From contig OY365809.1 of NCBI GenBank assembly GCA_959347315.1, positions 46,110,868-46,174,867 of the forward strand: 64,000 bases of DNA, in the 5' to 3' direction. A program made the position numbers and the translations under genes. Below are positions 34,657 to 48,600 of the stretch, piece after piece. Below the pieces are notes generated by a model. That model made no database searches. It saw nothing but the letters and a program-made list of their open reading frames with translations, and was not told the DNA's origin. Source of the stretch: Bimastos eiseni (Eukaryota; Annelida; Clitellata; Crassiclitellata; Lumbricidae). Numbering within the stretch: position 1 is the stretch's first letter; each line of letters begins with the position of its first letter.

Positions 34657-35811
34657 ACACATTGTAGGACTACTTCTACTAGCATTTAATGACTTTCTCT
34701 AAAGTTATTTCCTAGGTGTATCATGTAATGTGACAAGGATTCTGTCCAGTATTTAACACACATATCGCGGTGTTGTACTCTTTATGTTGACGGCTGAGGA
34801 GTCCTTGGTGTAGTCTTGACTAGAGAATACTTAACATTCGCTACAAACATACATAGTGTGAGATTTCTGTTAGCATTCGCTACAAACAACAAACTCGTGA
34901 GATTTCTGTCTATGTATTTAGTGAGAAATGCATATTCAGCAATAGGTATTTATCATTGTTTGAAAGAAGCTCAGTATAGTTCACCATCTTCATCAACTCT
35001 GCTCAGCTTTCAATGCCTTTGCATGAAAATGCGCAATTCTTGCTGCTGCTGCTGATGATGTAATCCAGGTATTATGACAAATTGCATTCGATACCGGACC
35101 TGATAGTGATTGCAATCTCATTGAATGCAACTTCATAGGTCTATCTGTGCATTACCAAAGATCAGAGAAGAAGGTTTTTGTCAGTTGTGAAACACTTAAT
35201 TTGTAGAACTCAGGACTTCACATAATTTACTTAATGTGGCAAAAGTTTGGTGGGAATCCCCAAAACTTTCAATGTCCAAGAATGTCAATCTGATGTAATT
35301 ATGCGTTGATGGGAAATTGTTTTAGCCAAGATCAAATGTATTTGAATATTCATGCCTGCAATTAGCATAATATCACTAACAATACTATTTGTAGTATGAA
35401 TAAGTAGCTCTACAAACGAGGCTTTTGAAGCCGTTTGATTACGGAAGAGGTTGTAATTTTTGCATCAATTCTTATTATCTTTAACCTAAAATTCTACAAC
35501 TGCATGACTTGATATTTCATTTTTTAAATGTATTTTTATTCGTTTATTTTTTTATTTCTTTGGCATTTAATCTTGACCTGACCTGTGCAATATCATTGTT
35601 AATAGATTCTTATCATATCTGTGGATTGCTGAACATTGTTTGCAATTAAAGTTTCGTTTTTTGAAGACATTATTTTGCCAGATGAACTTTGATTTTTTTT
35701 ACAATTCTGACATGTTTTTCCATCATTCCAATGACCGGTTTTGTCGTAAACTTCCTGTGCCCAAAGCGTTTGGTGGAACCCACTTGAATACCAGTGCCTG
35801 GTCCATATGGG

Positions 35812-35974
35812 CAGAGGCGTCCACATAGGGGGAGGGGGGAGGGGGTCCGGAGGCAAATGCTTACAATTTCAGGTAGGGGGGATTATTTTTAGTCTTAGGG
35901 GGGGTCATATCTTGCCTTTTAACACTGAGGACCGGGGGTTTGCCTCCATCACTCAGAGGGGATTGACGCCCCTG
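35812..35974. mobile_element. hAT-type MITE, copy 1
   Basis: 163 bp starting CAGAGGCGTCC and ending GGATTGACGCCCCTG, so the termini are inverted repeats. Flanks CATATGGG and CATATGGA form an 8-bp target duplication with one mismatch. The interior (GGCAAATGC, CAATTTCAGGTA, GTCTTAGG, TTTGCCTCCATCACTCAGA) matches copies 2 and 3. No coding capacity. An 8-bp duplication and CAG terminus are hAT features. Confidence 0.88.
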
Positions 35975-36181
35975 CATATGGACCCTCTATGGGTCGTCCC
36001 TCCCCGTTGGTTGCATCTCTTTGCCTCTTGCGATATCCTTATAATTATAGTTAACCGCAAAGTGTGTGTGTTTACCCATCAAGCGACAGAGTTGAGTTCA
36101 GATCCGAACAGAGCAGCTAAGTTCAGTTCCTTTGTTGTCGTTCCACTGGGTCCACTACCGAACTCAGTTAAAAACGAGTGG

Positions 36182-36186
<5 letters not shown>

Positions 36187-36240
<54 letters not shown>
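36187..36240. repeat. AT dinucleotide array
   Basis: Pure TA repeat of about 54 bases. Confidence 0.95.
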
Positions 36241-37328
36241 TGTATAATGATCGGCTGGCGAGATCCGAGGGAGAGGACTGGCCAACGATGAAGCTGCTGA
36301 TGGCACTACATCTACATATGTGCCTGTCTCAGAGAGTCTGCAGTCGGACTTAGCATGAGGGATTGTCACCCTTTGAAAGGAGGAGGAGGAGGAGATTCAG
36401 TTTCGGTTGTCTCAGTTCTTCGAATCTGCTTTTCCATTTAGTGATTCAGAACTTAACCCCGATTCACCTGATCCCGATCCACCTTAATTCCAATCGTCGA
36501 CCTAAACGACATCCGCCTGAGTAGCGGTTACTTCGACTGCTTTGACTGCGTGGAAACAGAACTCGGGCCTCCTTCGGACTATCCATCGGACTATACCCCT
36601 ATGACTTGATGCCTGCAGCGCTCGTGAATGAGCTGGTGCCCTGCACTTGGCTTTCGAGTGGCCCTCTAGAAGTCTGGAGATTATTTCTGACTGGTTATGT
36701 GTGTCTGTTGACTGTATTCTTGACTTCAACTGTAGATTTAATTCTGTGATTAGGCCTACTAACAGTTATACTTGAATTACAGAATTAGCTTTAACTGGAA
36801 CGATTTTGCAAATGCCCCAGATTGCGAAAAGCATTGCTGTTGGTGTTTATATTTCTGATTTGCACTAGAAGGTCTAGTTTAGGTGCTTTTAGGCTGACTT
36901 GTACAAGATACATAGACCCGTCTGGTAGCAAAGACCTATTGAACAGGCCTTCTTCGTACCTTAGTCGAAATTAGTCATCGCTGTGCAAAAGCAGCCGCCA
37001 TCTTAACAATATCAGTGACACGCACAGCTGCCGAGAGTAATATCGGTCGTAGTCTTGATAAGAAGTCTGCCTTTTGTAACATATGGAGATTGCAGTTACA
37101 GCTGTGGCTACAGGGAAATCATTGTCTCGACTGCAGCTGCTGATGGCTGGTTCATCCATCCGTCCATCCCTCTGTGCATTGTTGCTTTGCGGTTGGTGAA
37201 GATGATGATGTTCGGCTGCCTGCATCGCACGTGTCTTCACTGAAGCGGAGAATTTCTCATGGCGTTTCAGTCGAGTGAACTGCTGGTGATGCTGTATTGA
37301 AACGTTGAAGAGCATCCGATTCAGTGCT

Positions 37329-37451
37329 ATGTCCCTGGATGCCATCAGTCAGGAGAGCATCTTATTACCAATTGCTCTCGTCATCATCTGCTCTTTAGTG
37401 GCGATTATAGTTCTCGTCCTTTACATTGTTCATCGTCGCAAGGCTCAACTG
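37329..37451 (+). CDS. START gene exon 1: signal-anchor exon
   Basis: 41 codons, MSLDAISQES followed by a helix of about 23 residues (ILLPIALVIICSL, then VAIIVLVLYIV) and a basic HRRKAQL, ending in phase 0 at CTG|GTAAGT. The positive charges after the helix favour an N-out/C-in orientation, leaving the START domain in the cytosol. An in-frame TGA lies 42 bases upstream, so this ATG is a credible start. Confidence 0.82.
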
Positions 37452-39205
37452 GTAAGTATATTTGATATCATCGGTGGCTGAGCATACGGTCTACCGTTTT
37501 CTCAGATTTTTATCGGTTTAGTCGCCAACAGTGGCAGCGCTAATGCAGTTCCAGTCAGAATAAATGCTCTGGTAATGAAAACCTTGCCAAGGTCGTAGTC
37601 TACGGTAAAAGTTAGTGCTACCGCGTTCGCCATAAGTGGCCCTGATATTGTAGAACTGCCCTTACCTGGTTTAATATCAAACGTGTCAGTCGAGTCACCA
37701 ACAATAACTATCTTCACAGTTTTCGGCAAATGGGTTAATTGCAGTGTATTCAAGATTTAGCATAAACATTATTTAATTGAAGTCAATAGGCTATTAGCGT
37801 CAACCAATGGCGTCCAGAATCCAGGAAGGAGGTCCAGAGGCAAATGAATTCAATTTCAGGTAAGGAGGGATATGTTTGAGTCTTAAGGAGAATATCTTGC
37901 CTTCCTGACAATTGGGACAGTGGGGGTTTGCCTCCATCAGTCATCACTCAGATGGATTGACGCCTCTGGCGTCAACCGCTGGCATATACATGTATCTCGT
38001 AAGAACGTGGGCAATGCGTTTCAAAATGTAAATTTAGACATTTTTCTATAGCGAATTGATCGGGTGAAGTCTTTCAACACCGCTACCCCTTTGCATGGGC
38101 ACCATTTAACCATGTTGCAAAATATTGGGCGTTCAAAATGTGCGGTTACTGGTAAGTGTTGGTTGATTGGATCGATTACACACAGTAGACCTATTGTCTA
38201 GTCACAAAGGTTGTTAGGGCAGAATTGCTCTGTGCCCAATGAACCATGACTAAATAATAGTCTGACCAAGTTTAGTTTTGTTTGATCTCAGCTGCTGTAC
38301 CTGTTTCCTCGATTCGGTTCAATTCATTTTATGCTTTTGTACTTTATTTTAATATTCTTCACTAAATCCCGCCATCACCCCAAGTGTACTGAATGGTTTA
38401 CGTTTTTTTGTCGGTGTGCTAAGGTCTAGAATCGGTTTTTCGTTTGAGACATACGATCACTTAAAGAACTTATGAAAAGAGCAATTCTTTGATTCTTTCA
38501 GAAATCCTCATTGTCTGAAATAGATATCCTAAATGCATTGAAGGATTCAAAGGTAAGACCTGGAATTTCTCTTTACCAAGATTGCCATACATGCTAATTT
38601 TAGTTTTAATATTAGACATAGGCCTGAATGCCTTCAAGCAGTGTTGGTGAGCGACTCAGTGCATAGCTTTAGTTGACTTTTTGCTGCTGTGAAAGTCTGA
38701 CCCGACTGAGGTCTGGGGGAAAGTCGCTCCCCAAGTGGGGTCAGGGTCGGGGGCCCCAGCCAATAACACATTTATAAGCACAGAGCAAAATTATGCTACC
38801 AGATTTAGCCACTTTATTTTGCCGAATTTGCTTTTAACTATTATCCCTGTTTAAGTCATTCATTGTTGAATGTTGATGATTATTGTTCACCGTCAATAAC
38901 CTTTGAACTCCCATGAGAGATCACGTGGTGACTATCATCCACTTTTTGATGGGGTGGGGGACCGTGTCCAGAGTAGATATCAAATGGTGGGCATGATCAC
39001 ATTGACCCATGTATTGGATCCGCCCTTACGGGGTTAACGATGTTTGGATGGAGCTGGGTTTGGTTTAAAGAGTTAATTTTGTAGGTCTTTCCAGTGGAGT
39101 ATTCCAACGGGTGGAAGCTGTATGACTACGTCAACGGTCAACAGCTGTGGAGCCATGACCTTCAGATGCCAACATCAGCTTCATCACCAGCACCAGCAGC
39201 AGCTG

Positions 39206-39237
<32 letters not shown>

Positions 39238-39624
39238 CAGCCACAGCAGCCACAGGATGCGTCTTCCACAGTCTTCGGCTGCTTCTCCAAAGTCAAAGGA
39301 TCTCCTCAGGTTCTGTCTGTCGCTCCATAGCATCTTCCGTCAGTGTTTGTTTTGTTGCCTCTGCAACAACGAATCAATCAGTCCATGAAATGTGTGTCTT
39401 GGTTGGCTGAGGCATCGTGATCGAAGGAAAAATATGGATGTCTTGAGAAGAAGAGAATTCTGCAATCATTACAGTTGGCTTTTTAATATATATAATATAT
39501 ATATATATATTATATATATATATATGCAAATGCTAATAGCATCAGCATCATCTGCCCCTTTTATGCTTCTGCTACCCAATGACCATCATCATCATCATCA
39601 TCATTATCATCGTCTTTATCATCA

Positions 39625-39658
<34 letters not shown>

Positions 39659-42600
39659 TATCATCATCATCATCAGCAGCAGCAGCAGCAGCCTCGCTAT
39701 CTTCCTCTCTTCCTCCTCCTCCTCCTCCTTTCCCTCCTTATAGTCGTAGTCGTCGTCATCATCAATCTCTTTGTCTGTTGCTGTGCCTCTGTCCATCAGA
39801 TGGTCCTGAATATCCTGAAGGACTCTCAGAAGCACGACCATTGGACCGTCAGTCCTCGTCAGTTGCTCCGATCCGACTCACTTACATCCGATACAACAGC
39901 CAGGAACTCACTGACAGGTGGTCGAAGTCAGGCCGTTCCATCCGTCTGCCACGATGTCATATGCATCCAGACCACCTCAGACGATGACCTCTCCTCCTCC
40001 TCATCATCATCATTCGGTCTCTCTCGACTTCTAAAGCGCCTCTGCTGGCTGCCTTCAGTCAGATCCAGACAGAACTCAGTTCAAGTTGCGACGATTCAGA
40101 GGTAGATTGGATTTCTTCTCAGCGCATTTCTATTAGTTCATTGATTATTATAATCCTTTAAAACTCAAATGTCTTTATTGCGATAACGGTTAAGAGTGGT
40201 AACGTAGAATATAACAGAATGTACGTGGTGGTTGACAGAGGATGACTAAGTTAGAAGTGGTTCTCTTTAATATGTGAGGCATTAACTGAAAATGTTTCGT
40301 TTCCATTTCTTCCTTCACGATTGGTTGTTTCATTTGTTGGATTTTGTGTTAGATTTTGGCAGAGGGAGGAGAACGGATGCTGTTGGCTGTTGGAATATGA
40401 CTCAGCAGCCGAGGAATGGACATTCCGTCTGATGCAACCGATCGAAGGATGGTTTGGTAGGCGATCATTAGTTACACTCAATTCACATGCTCAAATATCA
40501 TCATAAAACTACTCAGATACGGCGCCATATAAATAACCAGATGACGTACACTGAGATTGGTGTGACGCTGTAAGCACCGATGGAGTAGAATAGTCTTGAA
40601 CCGCGGATATTATCTGCACATATAATACATGCGTTGCATTCAGAGGTGGCGATCGGGGGGGGCGAGACAAGTCCCCTCACGTTTTACAAAGTGGGACGCA
40701 CTAGGCCTATACGTTTGTCCCCCACATTTCTTACTCCTCTCATTGGGGGTACCCCCTCCTACCTGTCAAACGAGATCGCTGCCTCTGCATGCATTCATCA
40801 CAAGAATGAGCTCAGCAGTTGATACATTGTTAGTTGGTTTATTTGAAGCAATGTTTCTGATCGTCTTTAAATGAAACGATTTGACGACGGTAGCCTTCGT
40901 TTAAATTTCGCTGTTGTCCTTCTATTTTCAGAGACCGATCGATGTATGTTGACGTTCCTCTTCAGCTTCGGACGAACTCAGACGAAGCGGAGGCTGCGGA
41001 TGCACTGCGAGCGAATGGCCGTCAAACTCTGCTCCGTGCGGGATTACCTTCAGAACCGTCGAATCCAGACAATCCCACTGGTCAGACTGAGCCTCACCTA
41101 CCCCGACAGCGAAACGACGCCTCTAGAGGGCAGCTGCAGTGGAGGCGTAGGTCTCGTTCTTACGTCATCTGAGAACTCAAAGTCGAAGGAGACGAAATCG
41201 GTGACGAAGGATGCCTCGCAAGATGTCTCTCTTCTGCAGAAGTTTAAGAACATGATTGAGTTGAAGAGGGAGTCGTATGAGGTGGAGAAGCGACGAAAGG
41301 CGGCCAGAGCAATGTCGTCTGCTGCTGCTGCCTCTGTTGACCCCAACAGGGTAGATGGTCAAACGATGGGTGTGTCCATTCAGAGTCCCTTTGATCTGCT
41401 AAGGAAACTGTCCCCTTCGAAGAGCCTTGATCTGGGACGAGGAGGAGGAGGTGGTGGAAAGGTGGATGGAGGGGAAGCCAAGCGAATTGCTGATCAGTTG
41501 AAGGAGCAGACGACATCTGGGAAGAAAGAGATCTCAGAGAATGGAGGAAAGGAGGAGGAGGAGCAGCAGAGGATGAATAATTCTACGAAGAACATGCTCC
41601 TCCGAAGACGTATGCCTCTCCCTAATGAGATTGGAAGGAACAAATCGGTGATGAGTAGTAGCGAGATCTATAAGGTTCCAGAGCTCAATGAGAAAGCAGA
41701 GAAGAAAGATGTGGATGGGAAGAAATGCTCATCACCTGGAGAAATTCCAGACAATTATTCCGCTGTTCCAAGTCTTATGTCCGTTGCTCAGACAAACAGT
41801 AAGAGTGTACCAATCACTTTTTATGAAAGATTCGGATTTATGAAATATCTGCTTTATAATCAGAAATTAAATTCTAGCGGTTGATTCCAATGAACTGAAT
41901 TCAATTGCGTTGAGGTTTAGAGAGTTTAGTTTATTTAAAGGTTGTTACAAATTAGAGAAAATGTAGATATTTGCCAGCCGTATAATTATATAGGCGAGTC
42001 TATAGGCCTTAATTAGGAAACGACAGTAAATATCACCATAGATTGAAAGGAACTGGAACAAATCGGAAAATTATGTTATCTAGGAAGTCCTAGCACAAAT
42101 AATGATATAATTATGCGAAGTGTCATGTAGAAAGATAAAGATTCATGATTGAAATATTAAGAAGTTGACAGAGAAAATAGTTGGACCATATAATATAATG
42201 AGAGGAGGGAAGAGTGGAAGACTCCCTCCTGGGAACCAGGCATTGAGGACAGAATTGAGGGGAAGACAAGAGGAAGACCGACAAGGATGTTATTGGACTG
42301 GATGATGAAGGGGAGTTGCAGCAAGTGGAAGGCAAGAGACGAAGAACGTGATGAATGGTGACGATGGACGAACGAACCTCTGCGTATAATGAGCTGGCAG
42401 AGAACCAAAAGAAACAGAACCTGTAGACTATATTTACGATTATACCATACTTGCACTCCACAAAGTACCTGTTGTTATTGTAGGTGATATTGAATTGGAA
42501 AGCAGGTTGAAGCTGATTGCAGAGGCTACAATTGTTGATCTAGTCGCTGAGGTAGGGATACAAACATGTATGCATCTATACGCATACAAGCAGAAACACA

Positions 42601-45600
42601 GACGCGTACAGAGAACCATATGTAGAGCCAACACATACACACCTGTGGTTTAATTTTAGACCTCAAAATGAGTAATGGGTCGCACGTGAACAATTATTTT
42701 TTTCAAGAGCTGCTGAACGCTAATTTCAAACTGAAGATATAACAAGCGTGAAGAGAGTATACTGGCTGCACGTTAAAAAGAAACTTTGATTTAGTATTTA
42801 TTGATGCGTAGGCAATGTAGCGTATTTCAAGGTAGGGCCCACCTCACAAGTGCACTGTGCACTACACGCATGAATGAGTGACTGGTATAGCCTAATAAGT
42901 AAGTGCTTTGAAAACTTTGGCTACACATAATTGAGTCATCAGTTCCCAAGTGTTGATGGTAATTACAGTAGGTCTATACCATGACACACTCCATTAGAAG
43001 CCAAGATACGTGAGATATTCTATATAGAAGGCCCAAATGTCTTCGTCTGTTAGTGTTTATTGATCTGGTGTTTCGTAAGCCATTAATTGTTGTAACATTG
43101 TGATGATATTCTGTACAGAAAGGACGAGTTTCTCAGCTGAACATTACGAGCAGCTACAAGGAACAGGCGAAAACGACGGGAGGATGGACGTAAGCCTTGC
43201 AAAATCAAATGATCCTTGATTACTCTTTTAGCTCCTTCATCTTTTAGAGGATGAAAATGTGATCATTCCTCTTTTAGCTACTTCTTCTCTTAGAGGATCA
43301 TATAAGACCACTTCTCCGTCAGTTGACAGTTACAATGTTAGGGTCAGTTTGACATTCGTCAGTTTTTGTTCTGACAACAGGGAATGATATGGATACAATA
43401 TATATAAATAAAGAGAAAATTCTGTCTGTGTCTCTCTGTCCGGCGATGCATTTGCACAGTTTTAGAACTATTCACTCGAAACCTCCACCGCTGGCTCGGG
43501 GGACCCCGCGCGGACGCCGTCTTCCATGTCTCCAGGGCAATAAACCTGTCTCTGGACCCCAGGGAGTCCACTAAAAGCAAAGTTTCCTTCTCATTCGCCA
43601 GGATCGTGTCGACGAAACACCTGCACGTGATCTGTCTGCCGCACCTTTGTATGAATGGACGGTTTGGGACATATACGTTTAAACAGTCGGTCAGATGGGC
43701 ATGTACTTTGTAAGCATTTGCACAGTTTTAGAGCTATTGACACGAAACCTTTGCCGTTCGCTCGGGGAACACCTGGGACACCCAGTAGAGGGGTTGGTGA
43801 AACCCGCGGCCACCTTTTTCCTGCTCTTAAAAGACCTGTTTCAACCCGTGCAACATCGGGTTCCCCAGCTAGTAATATATACACGGAGCAGAACAGTTAG
43901 TGTGGGTATATTTGGGTTCTTATCAGTGCCTTAATGTCATGAGTCAGTCGGTTCTTTCGTTAAGGTAATGCTATGTCATTCATTTTTATTGTTCCTTGGA
44001 TTGATTGATTTATTTATTGATTATCCAGACGCTGGACTGATTTTCTTTTCTTCATATAAAATTTTGAAGAATTAAATGAATCATGAGTTGCTATTTCGAG
44101 GAAAATGCGATCATCTTACCTGCGATTTATCCCTTAGGCTACTAATCTGTGCGTGTTAGTAACTTGTTTAATTCTAAGATCTTTGTTAGACTTCGAGAAC
44201 CCTGGCCTAACAAAGAGAGGCAGATTGCTTTGTTCTGGCTATTGGTTGCTTGATAGGTACCGTGGTTTGGAGAAAGACACTGTCATCCTACAGAAAGAAG
44301 TTGATGACGACAATCCCGTTCACAGGTTCATGTTAAGTCACTCACCTAATGAAAATTCTTTTAAGATTTTAGTTTAGGGTGAAATTAAGGCTGTAGGGTC
44401 TATGTAGCAAGTTAATAGTCTAAACGAAATATTAAATATATATTTCTGAGAAATGATTTGTCAGTTAAACGAATGTATAACTTAGTCGACGACTTTTAAT
44501 CGATCTCTTTTGCTGATGTCTGTGTTTTAACGACGTTGCTTGATAAACTTTCGTTGTTGGATGTTTAAAATCGTAAATTTCGTTGTTACAGTTATCTTGG
44601 TAAAGGAATGATTCCGGCTCCTCCAAAGCTCATCTATGAAATCCTCCGAAAGCCGCTCAGTAGAAAATCTTACGACATCTCGGTTCAGGTTCGGTTCTCC
44701 TGAAATCATGTCTTAACTCCTGGGAGGCAGTGGGAGCACAAGAAAGTCTCCAGATTTCGGGCATGGATGAATTCCTCAGCTGTGCACGCCAGTTTGCATT
44801 CATTACTCCACGTCCACCCCGCTTACCTCCCCCTTAACTATCCTTGTTAATTGAATTGTGCCATGGAGGCAGATGCGTCTTGCAATGATGAAACAAACTC
44901 AAATCAATGTAAGTCTCTGAAATTATATAATATGCTATTATTCATTTGAGAGGAGTATTTTATTCACTTTGGCTTGTTGTTTTGTTTTAGAAAGTTCAAG
45001 TGTTGCATGAATTTGAGAGTGGCCTGAAAATAGGTGGGTAATAAAATCATTTAATAAATGTTGGAGTGATTTTATAAAAACCCCATATTATATATATATA
45101 TAATATATAAATAACATATGTAATGTTAAATATATATAAATAATATATAATATATATACATATATATATATAAATTGTGTCTGAACAAACTGTGGCTTTA
45201 TTTTGCTCATAACAACTATTATGTGAATTGAAAGTGATTTCTGAAGGTCAAAGTTGCAGTAAATATTTGAAAGAAACTAGAATGGTTAGCTACGGAATTT
45301 TTCCTAATAAAAATCCACCTTCAAAAAACTTCCTAACATTTTATTTTTGCAGTTTATATATATCTCGAGGGAATGGAATCAACGAGGAAGAAGTGTCATG
45401 ACCTTTGTCTGTTGCAAAGTGAGAAGTGCGAGGGCAAAAGATACATCATCAGCCTTCAATCAGTCGATTGGCCAAAGTGCAAAGAGTTGGAGAACGTTGC
45501 AAGAGTCAAGGTGCTAATCAAAGATTCAACATAGTATAACCACTGCGACCACTGCCTCTGTTTAATTATATATTAATTTATATCAATCAGCCTATTTAAT

Positions 45601-48600
45601 TAAATGTTTTTGGTTGTACAGTCGAAGAACTGAAGCAGGCAATTATGACAAGTTTCTGCTTTCTTTGAGTAGCTAGTAGCTACTAGCTCTTGCTTGACCT
45701 GATGATTATTTCAACCCACCGAGATGAGGGGAACCGAGGAGGGGGGCAAATGTCCAAGGGACAGGCGACGTTTTAGGGCCCGGACCGGGACTGCAATCAA
45801 CTCATGAAAATGTTGTGATCAGATATACAAAGTTTATGATTTATGCCTTTTAAAATATTTTAAATATATTATTGCTAACGATTAACTAAATCAGTTTAAG
45901 CTTCAAGCATCTGGACACTTTGTCTCTTTCCTTCTATGTTGCTATGATGCCAGTGACTAGGGCCCGGCCCGGCTTCTGAATAGCTAGTGCGCCTCTGAAT
46001 AGCTAGTACTGTAAGAAGCGCTATATAACCATATGCGATACGATACGATACTACTCTGCCTATGGGCCTGGATTTTCTCTACCTATGGCCCGCAATTTCT
46101 TTTGGTGGGTCTGTTGAAAATTGTCGTCCCAATTCCAAAGGAATATTTTTACACAGAACTCATCTAGCCTCTGAAAAGAAGGCCATGTTGGCAACTAGCC
46201 TTCAATTTAAGCGCCACAGATTCACAGAGAGCCCTATGAGTACCTCATTACATTACGTATCAAAGGGATTAACATCTGATTAGGTTGCATTGTTTCTGTA
46301 GATGAGCTCAAGTGGATGGATCATAGAACCAGTTGTTAAGGGAAAAGACGTCTTCTCAATGATCACCTACATCACCCAGGTTCAGAATTCTAATCAACTA
46401 ATAATATTATTATATACTAAATCATCATCCGTCTTATTACATCCAACCCATAGTATTCACGTTTCACTCTTGTAGCCTCGAACCAAATTATTCACTATAG
46501 GCCTATAGGCTATAGCAGGTTTTATTAGGATGGGGCTGGAAATCACTCTCTACAAGTTGTAGAGGGACACAGGTTCCCACAACGATTGTAGCTAGCGGGT
46601 CCAGAGGAGGACACGTGGCTCCTGGGCGCCAAGGGAAGGAACAGCAAAATTAATGGTTAAAATTGATAATTTTACTCTGTATCCTGACGCAGTTTTGACT
46701 AATTATTTTCCCTCTCAAAAAGTATAGATTTAAAAAGGTAGAAGCGATTACCTGCAGACTCTTTCACGTCTCAAACCCGCAACTTCCACCTTTCAAATAA
46801 CTTACCCTCGCTACCCAGCCTTTCCCGATTCTCTGCCTTGACCATAATTCTGCAATGGATTGTGGTTCTCGACTATGATTTCGCTTCAAGTGATCATTCA
46901 TTGACATCTGTGCATTTGATGATGGCGCTACATAAGTCACTATGTTAGTTCTAATTTATGGTAGAATTAAATTAATGAAAAGGAAAATTGAATTAATAAT
47001 TTTCGTGAATGGTTCATAGAATGTAAAAGATGGCATTATCAAATCTGGCCAATCACACATAGGCCTAGGTCTAACTATTACTAATTAGATATGCATATAA
47101 ACCTAGATACCATTATATCCAGTGCCAGATTAACTATGGCGCAACTGGCGCACTTGCGCCAGGCCTTCTTTCGGGGGTAAAAATTTAAAAAAACATTGAG
47201 AAATCCGATTATCCGATCGAATTTGTTTATATAAGTCACAGTCCGGCTTATTTAAAATGTTTAATTTCTAAAACAAGCATTGCATATAAAATTTGGTGGC
47301 ATTATAAAAACAGGCCTTCTACAGTACTACTACTATAATAATGACGTACTAATTAATTGTGTACTGTAATGATGACGTATGACGTAATCAATTTATGCGC
47401 GGATCGACCCCATCACCAAATAAAATATAGATATGCGTACGGTACAGACGACACAGTGTATGTTCCATGTAATATTATTATCTACTATTTAGTGTTTACG
47501 TAGCTGCTTATTTCTTTTTTTAATTTTAATTTTTAAACAAATAAAATAAGTAGGCCTAAAGAAAATGAAGAAATTTGAGTCCTGTTGGCAGAAACGTCAA
47601 AGAAAACGCGAACTTGAAGAGGTAGGCAAACAGCAACGTGGTAGTATTGATAAATTTCTGGCAGTAAAAACACGAGAAGTGCCGCAATTTATAGATGGTG
47701 TCGACTCAGCGTCAGAAGCTGGATGCAGTTCAGGCTTAGGCCGCTCAGCAGTGTCAGCACTAATGCCATCAACAGACACCCTTGATTTCAGCAATAATAT
47801 CATTGATATGCCTAAATCTGAAACTACCATAGATCTACCATTAAAACAAGAGAATCAATCTGTTGGAAACGTGCAACAAACAGATGCTGCTCTGTGGACT
47901 ATAAATGAAGATTTGGTCAGTTATTGGCTGCAGATGGGACCTGAACCATGTCGTAATCAAGATGGCATGTACTCTAAATCCATAAAACAACATGGAAATA
48001 AAGTAAAATTGAATAGTACCAAAAGAAAACTAAACGATTCTGCTTTTTTTACGATCACACCAAACGGGGAAAAAATTCTCAGACATTGGCTCTTGTATTC
48101 GCCATCAACTGGGCGCTTATTTTGTTTTGTTTATAAACTTTTTATTTCAAGCAGCGCAAGTGCTCTTGCAAACCAAGGTTTTGATTCATGGGATCATATA
48201 AACAGACTTCCACATCATGAGCGATCAAGTGAGCACAGACTGGCACTAACAACTTATGCAACACGTCTGTCAAAAGTACAGACTCTTGATAAGCATATTG
48301 TTCAACAATTTGAAAATGAAAGAAGTTATTGGAGGGAAGTTTTAAGACGGGTTGTATCAACGGTTAAATTTCTTGCCTCACGTGGATTGGCACTTAGAAG
48401 ATCAACAGAAGTATTTGGAAGTCCTGATAATGGTAATTTTTAGGGTCTCTTGAATATCTAGCCGAATATGTATGATTCATCGCTGCTCATATTAAAAAAT
48501 ATGGAAATTGTGGTCGTGGTACAGCATCTTACTTATCTTCTACAACATACGAAGAATTCATCGCTCTTATGGCTGGAAAAGTTATGAAAACAATAACATC

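Larger units (their letters stand above)
34657..37328. other. Interval between giant gene and START gene
   Basis: Holds the 3' UTR of the giant gene, a MITE at 35812-35974, an AT array at about 36187-36240 and presumably the START gene promoter and 5' UTR. In the START frame an in-frame TGA lies 42 bases upstream of the chosen ATG, which supports a gene boundary here. Confidence 0.6.

Noticed and set aside
34657..37328. Treating the giant gene and the START gene as one STARD9-like gene
   Set aside because: The giant exon ends in a stop, and the START gene has its own ATG with an upstream in-frame stop. No kinesin motor is seen. Splicing around the stop cannot be fully excluded without transcripts.
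39392..40105. A 237-codon frame as an independent gene
   Set aside because: Its first half is TATA and CAT-repeat intron sequence; only the part after 39800 has an acceptor and fits the START gene.
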